DNA of 64,000 nucleotides, taken from assembly GCA_020747065.1 (NCBI GenBank), contig JAGMVK010000007.1, positions 558,001-622,000 of the forward strand. The letters run 5' to 3'. Source of the stretch: Cadophora sp. MPI-SDFR-AT-0126. Lineage: Eukaryota; Ascomycota; Leotiomycetes; Helotiales; Ploettnerulaceae. Shown piece by piece: positions 45,001 to 55,143 of this stretch (within the stretch, counting starts at the first letter, position 1; each line of letters begins with the position of its first letter). The notes beneath the pieces are model-generated. The model saw only the letters and a list, made by a program, of their open reading frames with translations. It made no database searches and had not been told where the DNA came from. A program made the translations under genes and the position numbers.

Positions 45001-45309
45001 TCTTTTCCCCTGAGCTGGGGAGTCCGATTCAGATGGAAACAGTGCTTCAAGCGCAACAAAAGCATCATGGCAGCGTTTGAGAGGATCTTGAAGTTTATTC
45101 AAGATGGGCTGTGAAGTATTCGTTCCATCCGCTGGTTGAAGTTCCAAGATTTCCAAAACACATTTGACACTCCCAACTTCGCTGGCGATGAGGCTGAGCT
45201 CAGCGGGTGCGTCACGAACACCGCTGATGTACAGCTTGCAAAGAGTGATGATGCGGTCGGCGATTTGTACGATGGCGAAAGTACTTGCCGCAATACTGAG
45301 GGGATCCAT
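42055..45309 (-). CDS. NACHT-ankyrin NOD-like receptor
   Basis: Five exons on the minus strand (45309-44876, 44834-44767, 44705-44608, 44537-43876, 43819-42055) join in phase to 1008 aa. The N-terminal domain (residues 1 to ~165) is the fungal NLR N-terminal type beginning MDPLSIAASTFAIVQIADRI. Next comes the linker HFDKVLKWLVTTDPSPNHNR. The NACHT ATPase has Walker A GIPGAGKT and Walker B VFILIDALDEA. The ankyrin region near the C-terminus has MDATTLLHITVGFHNERFL and VARELLDCGADPNG. Fungal NLRs act in non-self recognition and programmed cell death. The first 760 nt also read as one open frame, but only removal of 41-nt and 61-nt introns restores the family-like linker (QIWHQVNSIQTASQ). Confidence 0.85.
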
Positions 45310-45903
45310 CGCCCGTCGAAATCATGGAGTAGGCGAGGAAAGATTTTGGGAAAGAGGAAGAAACCCAACATAAGAATGGAAAATCATTACGTGCGCCCTG
45401 GGGAGAGCCCAGTGGTGAAGCCCCCAGCTCAGCCTCACCTTGGCGCATGCAATGTAACCACCGATGAACCAAAGCTCATCCCGCTTTCTGCAGCCTAATC
45501 ACAATGTGATGTCAAATTAGAACCAAGACTCTCATGTAAAATTCTTCACCGTGATCTTAAAGAGGTATTTGTGAAAATGCAGCGATTTCTATTGTGACGC
45601 TCAGGTGCGCAACTACTTGAAATTGACAGAAAGGTTTTCCACCTCGCAAATGGGTCTTGCCCTAAATCCAGACTGTGTGGCGCGACCTGATGTCTGCATC
45701 ACTACCCAAAGTTGTGAAGTCTGGAGACAGGAAACAATCACCAATCGCGCTACCTTCCCTGCCTACAAAGAGCGTGTGGTGTGATTGTTGATGTATTATT
45801 AGCTGAGTTTAGTGAAGCGAGAGAAGGTGTTGGCTCGTACACCACGGTAGGGCAAAATAACAAACGGCCATTGTAACCCCATTCCAAAGTCGAAGTGTCG
45901 ACA
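45310..45903. other. Intergenic region
   Basis: Promoter side of the NLR gene and 3' side of the small cysteine-rich gene. No coding feature supported. Confidence 0.4.
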
Positions 45904-46098
45904 CTACTTCTGATTCTTAGAGGTGGCGCAACCTCCGAACTTGACACAGTCACCAGGTACTGTCTGAGAATAACCCTTGTAGGATGGACAGTCCTCTATG
46001 GTCTTGCAATTATTCTTTGACTCCTTGTAATAGCTGCAGTAGGTTCTCGTAATGTCAGAGTGACCGCACTCATAGGTTGTCTCGAGATCAGCACACAT
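45904..46098 (-). CDS. Small cysteine-rich protein, probably intracellular
   Basis: 64 aa with seven cysteines at 2, 11, 21, 31, 37, 51 and 57, and the motif YECGH at residues 9-13. There is no signal peptide, so this is not an obvious secreted effector. Spaced Cys/His with CGH near the N-terminus recall small fungal zinc-binding proteins. The coding frame is intact and followed upstream by a long leader. Function unknown. Confidence 0.55.
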   Translation of the reverse strand: MCADLETTYECGHSDITRTYCSYYKESKNNCKTIEDCPSYKGYSQTVPGDCVKFGGCATSKNQK

Positions 46099-46905
46099 GT
46101 TGGTGAATCTCCTGTTTTGTTTTTGTTCTGTTCGGGGGTGGGGTTGAGGTGGTCTGAGTGAGAATCAGCACGGGAGAGGCAGAGTTAGAATGGCGGCAAA
46201 ATATCGTAGTATCTTGGGGGGTTTAGGCTATAGATACGTATATACACGTAACGCAGTGAAGTGTAGATCTAAGTAGAGGAAGACTTACCGTTAGGTATTT
46301 GTTGAAGTGTGTGTATGGCTTATCGAAACCGACCTGATCGAGAGAATGTTTCGTCGTAAGGTTATGTTCAAGAACGCGACATGTAGCGTCTCAAGGACGA
46401 TTATATAGACATTTTTCAAGTACGCTAGTTACATTGTTGGAATCACTAAGACAGTAAAAGTGCTGTGAATGTAACATGTATTGGGCGATTTGATGACACA
46501 GTGGCACTCACAGACATTTTCACCCAATAAGTTATGGTCTAGAATTGACATGATCATATTCCTTTTTTCTTCGTAGCTTTAAAGTCCATACTAATTCATG
46601 ACAAAGGCAACAGTGGTGCTCTGGATGTGACTGAAATGGAGAATTTCTTGGGGCAACTTTTGATGTTGCTGTGTTGGCCCCAAACAGCAACGCTTCAAAT
46701 TCGCTGGAATTCACCTTGAGGTCAACAACACCTGCGTTGCTGCTTCTCTTTATCAACGAAGAGGTGCTATCTCTTCAAGCTACATTTTGGGCACTCTCCT
46801 TCATATTCGGTCCAAATCGAAGATTATACAAGCACATTACAGCGTGACCACGCAACACAAACCACCGATCTATTCTATTCTCAGAGGTCACAAGCAGCGG
46901 CACAG
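46099..46905. other. Divergent promoter region
   Basis: About 800 nt between the small cysteine-rich gene and the BTB-like gene. AT-rich; no coding evidence. Confidence 0.45.
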
Positions 46906-47894
46906 ATGGCAACCCCAGTTAGCAACAGTCGTATGAGAGATGGACGGAACAAGATGGCCAATGTCCGGCACAGCGATTCTCAAGAAAATCCTGGTAGCAG
47001 TGGTAAACAACTCAGCATAACTTTTGAACCGACACATCTTCAGCGATCCAAGAAGCAGTATGTTGAATTCAGCTTCCCTCGTCCAAGAGATCCATCTAAT
47101 TAACAATCACCAGAGTCCCAAACGACCCTATCATAACCTTCCAACTTGAAGCTTTCTCAGGCACACTGAAAGGCGAGATCATGGTCCCACAAAGCTTCTT
47201 CCTCGGCGAAACTCGCACTAGCATCCCACAAGTCCTCGATTTCGACGAAGGCGACAAGTTCGAATACAATTTCCGAACTTTAGTCAACGTTTCTCGCCGA
47301 GTGAAAATCGACGCACAGTGGGAGGCATTCGGATACTTCGTACAATGGCTTCACGCCGGTGTCTACGAAAATATCCAGATCGAATGCACTCACATCGATG
47401 CCTACATCCTGTCCAAGACCCTCGGAAGCCCTCGATTCGGAAACGCGGTCATGGAGGTAATGCTTGCCACTATGTCAATGCGAAAGTACGATCACAATTT
47501 GACGGAGGCATTTCATCAGATCTTCCAGCACTGCGGAGTCAACTGTCCCCTGCGGATTCTGTACTTCGAATCAGCAGTGTACTGGAAGATGACCTATGGG
47601 CCAGGACCAAAAGGGAATGAGCATCTCGCAACTCGGGGTGAGGGTTTTCTGATGTTGGATGAGCTGGAAGATGAGGTGTTTATTGAGGTTTTGCAAAGAT
47701 ATCGGTGGGAGTTTTGTCCTTGCGCTAAAGATGAGCGAGAGCGTCGTGTAGTTGCAGCGAGACGCAGATCGAGATCGAAGGATTCCAGAAAGGCGAGTCC
47801 TGAGTGCTTGGACAACCGTTCGGTGGACGGAGTTTGCATTTGCAAGATTGCCCCATGGTCGAGGGACTGCGAACGTTTCTTCATTGCTACTTGA
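46906..47894 (+). CDS. BTB/POZ-like fungal protein
   Basis: Two exons (46906-47057, 47114-47894), intron phase 2, 310 aa. A polar 45-residue N-terminus precedes a segment that fits the start of a fungal BTB-like domain (SGTLKGEIMVPQSFFLGETR). The region WEAFGYFVQWLHAGVYENIQ and the helices DAYILSKTLGSPRFGNAVME follow, as in many ascomycete BTB-domain proteins. The C-terminus is basic and Arg/Ser-rich. BTB proteins dimerise and often act as cullin-3 adaptors; substrate unknown. The BTB match is weak, and the splice is supported by frame continuity. Confidence 0.62.
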
Positions 47895-48322
47895 GATTTG
47901 GAGAAGTTGCTAGGGGGTCAAGAGGAGTGCACACTGCTGGAACAGTGGCCATCTCACGTGGCCTTAATATCAGTTAGGGTAGACATGAGGTTCTTGAATA
48001 CTCTATCTAGCCTAGGTTTTTTTTTCCCTTATGAGAATTAAGACTTCCGGATCGGGACACATTTCATTAACAGCTGTAAACAACCCCTAAGGTTAAGATC
48101 TGCTTATCGTAGTAGGGGCGCTTGTGGTAAGCAACGAACACTGTACAAGTAAGCAGTAACCGCAGTCTCATCCTTAACGTGACATTGTTCAATTTGATGT
48201 TGTTTCGTACCGCACAATGGAAGAGCAACCAGTTACCACCCATGACGACCGTCCGTTGCCAACACCCACCATTCAGATTGTGCCACATTAGCGCTGTATA
48301 GCATTGAAACAGTCTTCCAAAT
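47895..48322. other. Intergenic region between convergent genes
   Basis: No coding feature seen. A T-tract near 48.02 kb may belong to a terminator. Confidence 0.4.
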
Positions 48323-50316
48323 TTATTTTTCGTCCATAATTCCCGTTGCAAACTTCATCCCTGGTGGGACAGCAATCCACTGTTTCGTCTCCGGGTCCAA
48401 AAGAGTCTCCTCAGCATCCTTCCAAGCCTTTCGAATTATGTTGGCACGTTCTGTTGATCTCGGCACGATATTGACTTTAAAGTCCGCGGGCTGTACCGCA
48501 ATCCCACCAACGAAATCTTCAGTACTGATCGGAACAGGAATACCGTTCTCATCAAGTGGGCGCTCGAAGTTGAAAGCCCAGAGCATTCGTGCCACACCCA
48601 TTAAAAGTGATCGCTCGGCAATGTGCATGCCTTGGCAAAGACGGCGTCCAGCTCCGAAGATCCAGTTCTGGCGTTGATCTGGGTCTTTGTTTGTTGCAGA
48701 TTCATGTTCTCCTTGAAAGTCGTTGGCGAAGCGCATGGGATCGAAATTGCGAGGATTGGGATTTCGCTTTGGATCCATATTCATGGCCCTAGAATAATGA
48801 GAATTTGTCAACTGGCCATTATTTCACAAAAGACGGGACTGTGGATATGTGATGAAGAATGCTCTTCTTACCAGTTGTTTGGGACAATGGTTGATCCACA
48901 GGGGATCCTGTATCCGTTGTAGTAATCCTCTTCGATGTTCGAATGAGGCATGCCAATAATCAAGGTTGGCATCCAGCGGATGGACTCTTTCACGCATGCC
49001 CGAAGATATTGAATACCCATGGCGTCGTCCAGGGTAGGTAAACGGTCAGGACCAACAACCGCATCCAGATGCGCTTGTGCCGTCTTCTGAATGTCTGGAA
49101 ACGCCATCATTGCATGGATAAAGCCCACCAAGGTACCGGATGTCGTGTCAGAGCCTCCTTCCAGCAAAGACCCAGTGATATACGCAGCTTGTTCCTCAGA
49201 AAACCCATCTGATTTTTGAGCCTTTAGAACATCGAAACTGAAGCAAGGCTATTTTATGGTCAATAACCAGACCAACTAAGAAGTAATGGATAGCTCACAT
49301 GGCAAGTACCATTCTCGATTTTGCTCTTGGTTGTCATCCAATTTCTCATATACAAAGCGCACTCTTTATCGGAGAGTCTTTTTGCGTCGCGGTATTCTTG
49401 AAAGAGCTGTGATGGTAGTTTCCGAATTAGAGGATACAGGTCCATGAGCTGAGCACTGGTAGCCGTGACAATGTTTCCCCACTCCTCAAAGTTCTTTTCA
49501 TTCAATCAATAAGCTAGAAAGACTATCACCGAGATGACTACCTACCTCAAAGAATTCCAGCAATCGTGGATCAGTGTTCGAAATAGTTCTGTATCCGAAA
49601 ACCATCTGGGTAGTGAGAGACGTTGTGTATCGCCTCACATGTTTGAGAAAGCCTTCAGGTTGATCCAGGAATGCTTGCATCATGTGTTTGTTCTCCAAGT
49701 CCTGATATGGAATGTATGCTACTGCTGTCTTGACATTCAAGGTATTGTGCATCATCTTGTGGACTGATCTCCACATTGGACCGTATTTCTAAATGTGATT
49801 TAACTCAACTTGGAAAGCAGCAGTTCCGTGGAATAGGTCCAACTCACCATTGTTACGAATCTTCGACCAAGCCCCACAATATCATGGCCAAGATACATCT
49901 CTGGTCTGGACGAGTAAATGTTGCTCTTTTTGTCAAGCAAGTCTTTCACCGCCGTCGGTGATGACAGGACGATGTATGTTTTTGTTCCGAGAATCAGAGA
50001 ATAGATTGGTCTTAGTATTTGTCAGAAGGGTGCCTTCCTCAAGATGCATCAAGCAAAGGCGTACCCGTATTCTTCAGCCCATTTCTGAAACTGCAGATGA
50101 GGCTTTTCTTTAGGCATCTAGAAAAGTTAAGTACTATTACCGGGCGAGAGCATGACATAGTTGACAATATACCAGGTGAAGATTTCCGATGATGGGAAGA
50201 GTAGGTGGTCCTGGAGGCAGATCGTTCGCTCTCCTACCAACGCGAAGAAGCGAGGCAACGCAGTACAAGAGAAGGATACCAGCGGCAGGAAGATAGAGCT
50301 GCGATAGTTGGAACAT
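48323..50316 (-). CDS. Cytochrome P450 monooxygenase
   Basis: Seven exons on the minus strand (50316-50173, 50117-50065, 50010-49848, 49788-49546, 49493-49299, 49248-48872, 48788-48323) join in phase to 546 aa. An N-terminal membrane anchor (LYLPAAGILLLYCVASLL) and Pro-rich hinge (DLPPGPPTLPIIGNL) mark an ER-bound microsomal P450. The I-helix motif EGGSDTTSG, the ExxR motif KESIRW and the heme-binding FGAGRRLCQG with its Cys ligand are all present, so the enzyme should be active. Closest in feel to the family that includes O-methylsterigmatocystin-type P450s, but the CYP family is not assigned. It heads a cluster with an FAD monooxygenase, a VOC protein and a Zn2Cys6 regulator. CCGAAGCCG lies about 260 nt upstream of the start. 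Confidence 0.9.
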
Positions 50317-50997
50317 GGTTTTGGTTAACTTTAAAATAGAAGAATGATGGGTGAAGTCCAGATTGTAGACGGGAAGGAACTGGAAAGTACAAACGCAAAT
50401 TTAGCGGTGGGTCGTGGTACAAAAGGCCGTAGATTTAGCTTCTTTCCTCGCATCCTACGAAGCTGCACTACATGTTTCAAGAACAGACCAGACACTCTAC
50501 AACTTTTGGTTTAGACTTCAAGAGAACATGGACGGTGGAAGTTAGGATTGGTGTCACGCGCCGAGTGAGTAGCCGGCTTCGGGGTCAGAATCCCGAGCCC
50601 GAAACAATCGTCCCGGATGCCTCACGGGCTCATTGAAACCAATTGTGCATGGCTGCACCGGAGCATAGGTTGTGCGAGAATCTACCAATTTCGAAGAAGA
50701 TCACAATACCGGCAAGCTTGACCTTTATTGGTGCTTCGGTTGGCTGTCCGATGAGATAATGATGATACCATCAACTACTTTGCAGCGATCCAGTTCGGAC
50801 GGGAGTCTACTGTCTAGAATTCCATTTTTAATTATCTCTATATGCTAGTTCAGAATTACAGCCAGAATCACTGAAAGTTTTGGAAGTGAAATGCAACGTT
50901 TCAAAGTTGGACTTTGCCCAGCGAGGGCATGGCTTACTTAAATTCAGTGAGACACAATGACGCAGTGTCAAGAATATCATCTATTGAACAATGCTAG
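50317..50997. other. P450 promoter and 3' side of the FAD monooxygenase
   Basis: Intergenic. Contains the GC-rich motif block at 50571-50605, listed separately. Nothing else recognised. Confidence 0.5.
50571..50605. promoter_or_regulatory. Candidate cluster regulator site upstream of the P450
   Basis: CGGCTTCGG at 50574-50582 is the reverse complement of CCGAAGCCG, which is shared with 53383-53391 and 60337-60345. CGG half-sites are typical of Zn2Cys6 factors. It lies about 260 nt upstream of the P450 ATG. Confidence 0.45.
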
Positions 50998-52977
50998 CTA
51001 ACTCGGATAGACAGCACCATTAGTCAAATTTGCCTCCGAATGTGGCACCCGAGGCCCTTTTCCATTTCCTAACTTGGACAGAACTGAAGTCAATTCCAAG
51101 CGAGGATCATCGCAAGAGCCATCGCTCCGCCAGGCCACGAAATTGTCTGGGCGAACTAGAATGGCCCCCCCATTCCTTATCTCACGAGCTTTAGCCCATT
51201 GGTCCTGGTAATCATAATAGAGTTCAGTACCCTTCGAATGCGCTTGAGATCTAATTTGGGCGGCACCGATTGTTTGAGTCGTCAATTTGGAGATCGCCTT
51301 CGCTGCTTGTACCCAGCCATCCCCCTCTTCATCCGTGATGAGAAAGAAGTCATGATTCCCGACCTGCAGCAGATCTTGTGTTGAAATTACATTTCCATTC
51401 TTAGCTTCGAGCCAGGCATGTGGAAGGCGGTGGCCAGGCCTTGTCGTTGGGATGTATGTCTGCCCTGCTGGATCAACCGGGGGTGGCCTGGACCCATCAG
51501 GAACGACAGCACCATTCTGATAGACGAAACCAAGCTCCAAGTCGTGGGCAGTGAACTCAATATCCTGTGTCGAGATAGCTCGTTGAATTTGATGTCTGGC
51601 TGTTCGCCCGTAGGGACTGTCCTCAAATATTCGGCGGAAGCGCTCGTTATTGTACTCTCTCGCTCCTGGAACAAGACCTACTGCTGCTTGTAGAACCGCC
51701 ATGTTGGAGAATGTGAAGAGACCCCAGTCGCAATTGCGGAGGCCAATTGGCCTCCTTTCAGTCTCGTAGGTGTCCAGAAGGGAAATATTCGCGCCTTTGT
51801 TCAGCACAGCAGCTAGCTTCCAGGCAATGTTCCTCGCATCCTCGATAGACGTGTTCAGGCCCAAACCAGTTGTCGGTGGCCGGCGATGAGCTGCATCACC
51901 TGCAATGAAAACTCTGCCCACTCTGTACTTGTCTGCCAGAACTCTGTCAAGCACCCAGTGACTAATGTTCAAGACTTCCATTTCCAGATCCGGTAACTTC
52001 AGAAGTTGGCGGATACGGGGTGGGAGTGCTTCTTTGTCAAACCGAGCACTATCAGTTACCGGAAAGCCGAAGTGCAAAGTCCATTCCTCGGACTTTCGCC
52101 CCCAGGTCGGGCCCATCTGCACAAGAGCACCACAATCAAAGTTGACCATTTTCTCCCCCTCGGGATTGATGAAGTGGGTTATCAAGGTTCTATCTGACAG
52201 ACGATGTCAGTTGATTTTCGCATAAAGTCGAACGGGGAGATTAGTTACTTACCATCCCAGTACTCTGACAGATCGGCTTTGAAATGAGTGCTAACAAAAT
52301 CGACGAGACCAGTAGGGCCTTCCATGTTGATGCCAAGCTTCGGTGTTGATAATTTGCCCCCATCGGCACAAACGACGAAGTCTGCTTTGTACTCTTGGAT
52401 CTTGCCATCAGGAAGCTTTACAGTCACCGTGACATTGTTCCCATTATCCTCCAAATCAGTCACAGTGTGGCCGAAGTGAACATTACCCGGGTTGCGATCT
52501 TCCGCAAGCTGGCGGAGGATAGGTTCTAATCTTAGTAGCGGAACATTCGAAGATAGACAAGGCGAGTCACGGCTGGTTAACAGATTTAGAAATGCTTAAT
52601 TAGATAATAAAGATGAGAGAACATGCTTACTGATAGTCTTCCCATTTCTTGGTACCAAATTCACCGCCAAAGGCTCCGCAATAACCAAGCACCCTTCCGT
52701 CAAAAGGGCCATCGCCACCTAGTGATGTTTTCCACTGAACTCTTCCCATGTTGTGGATAGGCGCGCCAGCTGCCAGAACTGGTTTATCCATATTATGGTG
52801 GCGGAAAGTCTCCATGGTTCGTTGATTGAGATAATGAGCCTTTGGAAGTATCGACGTCCCGGGATGCTTTTCTAGAAGGACATGCCGGACTTTCAAATCA
52901 GACAAAAATGACGACAGGGTTAGACCACAACCACCACCACCGATGATGACAACAGGAACCTCGATAGCTTGATCCAT
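50998..52977 (-). CDS. FAD-dependent phenol-hydroxylase-like monooxygenase
   Basis: Three exons on the minus strand (52977-52631, 52572-52253, 52193-50998) join in phase to 620 aa. The longer open frame upstream begins at a non-ATG codon, so the ATG at 52977 is chosen. The N-terminal FAD dinucleotide motif is VVIIGGGGCGLTLSSFL, and the second FAD motif is FIAGDAAHRRPPTTGLGLN followed by EDARNIAWKLAAVL. The C-terminal thioredoxin-like domain ends with ILVRPDNFVAWRS. This is the layout of the aromatic hydroxylases (phenol 2-monooxygenase, 2,4-dichlorophenol 6-monooxygenase, MhpA type), which add oxygen ortho to a phenolic hydroxyl using NAD(P)H. It is divergent from the VOC gene; a shared regulatory region is likely. 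Confidence 0.9.
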
Positions 52978-53590
52978 GCTTCTGAAATCTCGCTGTACTT
53001 GTGAGTCCAAAAACCAGACGTGCTGTTTGTAGTTTGGTGACTCAGTTCGGCTCTCTTCGTATAGACTAGATAACCAAACAATCGAAGAGAAGTGTGAAGA
53101 TATCTTTGATAATGAGAGATAAAGTTGTCAGTGACTTTTCGGCCCGGAAGCAAGAGAACGCATGGGAGAGAGCGTGAACAAGGGATTCGACAGACTTCGG
53201 TGTTTTCTGTTCTTAGCCGCTGCTCCAGCAAGGGAGCTTGTCGATTGCATGTGCCCTGACCGGATGGTCCACAACCCTGCCACCAATGTCGACTTTCGGG
53301 ATCAAAACATTGCAGCCAGTTTTCAAAGTCTGCCGCGCTGCATTGCGGCCCCTTGTCGCGGGGTAGAATCCGGGGTCGGGGACCGAAGCCGAGTTCCCCA
53401 TGTTTTGCCCGCCCCATTTGTTTCGCTTGCTAAGGGGCAACCGAGCCGTCCCCCTTGTATTGCGCTGTTTCTGGTATCTTAATACTTGATCGAAACAAAA
53501 GACTATCGTGGTAAAAGCTGAATCTTTACGCTCTCCTGACCTGGATATAGAGTGAAACCAATTCGACGATCTGTCGAGGACCAGCTCACG
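52978..53590. other. Divergent promoter of the FAD monooxygenase and VOC genes
   Basis: 613-nt bidirectional promoter. It holds a strongly GC-rich block at about 53340-53415 with the CCGAAGCCG motif. Open frames through this block on both strands are chance frames. Confidence 0.6.
53372..53392 (+). promoter_or_regulatory. Candidate cluster regulator site in the divergent promoter
   Basis: Contains CGGGGACCG at 53377-53385 (an inverted CGG-N3-CCG pair) overlapping CCGAAGCCG at 53383-53391. It sits between the monooxygenase start (52977) and the VOC start (53591). Confidence 0.5.
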
Positions 53591-54172
53591 ATGACAGCTT
53601 TCTTCGATGCCTGTGGTGAAGTCGTTACAAGGCCGAAATATCTCGCCCATGTCGTTCTCAAGACACCAACGCCAGCATCGTTCAAGTCCATGGTCAGTTT
53701 CTACAAGACCTTCCTCAACGCCACAGCGAGCTACGAAAACGAATATCTATCCTTCCTTACCTACGATGCCGAGCATCATCGCATTGCAATTGCCATATTT
53801 CCGGGGACAACAGAGAGAAGTGGCAATTCGGCAGGACTAGCACATGTCGCATTTGCCTTCAACAGTCTCCATGATCTCCTACTAGCATACCGGCAACGAA
53901 AGAAGCACGGAATATCTCCTTTCTGGAGTGTGAATCACGGACCGACGACGAGCATCTACTACAAAGATCCCGATGGGAACGAGATTGAGACGCAGGTCGA
54001 TAACTTCGATAGTAACGCCGAGGTGGATGCCTTCATGACCAGTCCTGCATTTTCTAGCAACCCAATCGGGGTCGACTTCGACCCGGAGGATTTGATCCAG
54101 AGATTGATGCGGGGAGAGTCTGAGGCTGATCTCAAGAAGAGACCTGAGTCGGGAAGCAGAACCCTGACATGA
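53591..54172 (+). CDS. VOC-superfamily protein, type I extradiol-dioxygenase-like
   Basis: Single exon, 193 aa from the first ATG; upstream codons in frame begin at GTG and are excluded. A vicinal-oxygen-chelate domain fills residues 15-137. Candidate metal ligands are all present: His20 (YLAHVVLKT), His85 (GLAHVAFAF) and Glu131 or Glu133 (DPDGNEIETQ). NHG at 115-117 and Tyr124 sit where extradiol dioxygenases place catalytic His and Tyr. These enzymes cleave catechols next to the diol using Fe(II). The protein has a single VOC domain pair rather than the four modules of bacterial BphC, so glyoxalase- or resistance-type functions are also possible. Its position beside a phenol-hydroxylase-like gene favours ring cleavage. 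Confidence 0.82.
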   Translation: MTAFFDACGEVVTRPKYLAHVVLKTPTPASFKSMVSFYKTFLNATASYENEYLSFLTYDAEHHRIAIAIFPGTTERSGNSAGLAHVAFAFNSLHDLLLAYRQRKKHGISPFWSVNHGPTTSIYYKDPDGNEIETQVDNFDSNAEVDAFMTSPAFSSNPIGVDFDPEDLIQRLMRGESEADLKKRPESGSRTLT

Positions 54173-55143
54173 TGGGGTGGGAAATCGGAAGGGCAGCGGT
54201 GACACCGTGGCAGGGGACCATGGGCAGTGAGCTCGCGGTCTTGGAGCTATCTCGACATTTCTAGAATGCATTTTCTGTTTAGCTGCACTGTTGTTTGGCT
54301 GGTTGGTTGGGTCATGCATGCATTCCCAAAACATGGTCTTCATACTCCCGGTCCTCTGTGGAAGCCAGCTTCATACGTTGATGGATTTCGAACGGTATTC
54401 TAAATTGCTAGAGAAGCTGTCATTCTGGCCACAAGTGAAAGATAAATTTCGAGTCTCTCGACTTACATCAATGCTAGTCCGGTTGGATATCAAGTAGCAG
54501 TTCATGACACCACCCGACGATACCCTCTCTCACTCATGTTTTGTAAACATATGTGATACCTGCTCATGAAAATCGCCCCTTTATGGTTTGAAACAACAAT
54601 AAGGACATCCACGGAAGGTGCGGGCGAACATAGCGCTAGACCTGGACAAGGTTCCCCGCAATAGATTTGAACACGGGAACTTCTCCCTGGTCGAGCTCTT
54701 CACGACACTTGACTGCTTCAGCGCTCCATGCGACTTTACTTGAACGCTTATATTGTAAAGCATACATTCAAGTTGTCTACTGCTTCGCTCAGATTCAAAT
54801 ATAGATTGCTCGGCAACTCTTGTCATTGTTGCAGATCACTGTCACCATCATCCTTCCACCAACTTCCGAGCCGCCGCTTTCCCCGCACTCTCAACCTCGC
54901 CCGCTGTGCCCGGTACCAGCGGCACCTCGTTCAGCAAAAACAGAGAAAGGACATCTTCATTCTTCTGATTTACTATCGCGAGAGCCGGCCAGCTACTGTC
55001 GGGGCCTCATCTCTCATTCTACACGGTGCATTTTGGTGCCATGAGCTAGCGGCTCTAGAGCTCGTATGGACATAAGAAGAGGCCCACTACACCAAGCAGC
55101 CCGCGACTATCACAGCTTATCCTGGATCGTGACAAGTTTACAA
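54173..55143. other. Intergenic region and promoter of the Zn2Cys6 gene
   Basis: No coding evidence over 970 nt; short ORFs only. The CCGAAGCCG motif was not seen here. Confidence 0.45.

Noticed and set aside
44551..45309. Separate 252-aa protein upstream of the NACHT exon
   Set aside because: It is the unspliced reading of the NLR's first three exons; splicing restores continuity with the NACHT domain.
52920..53417. 165-aa minus-strand ORF over the divergent promoter
   Set aside because: Ends in a run of valines from the FAD motif codons read in another frame; a shadow of the monooxygenase gene and promoter.
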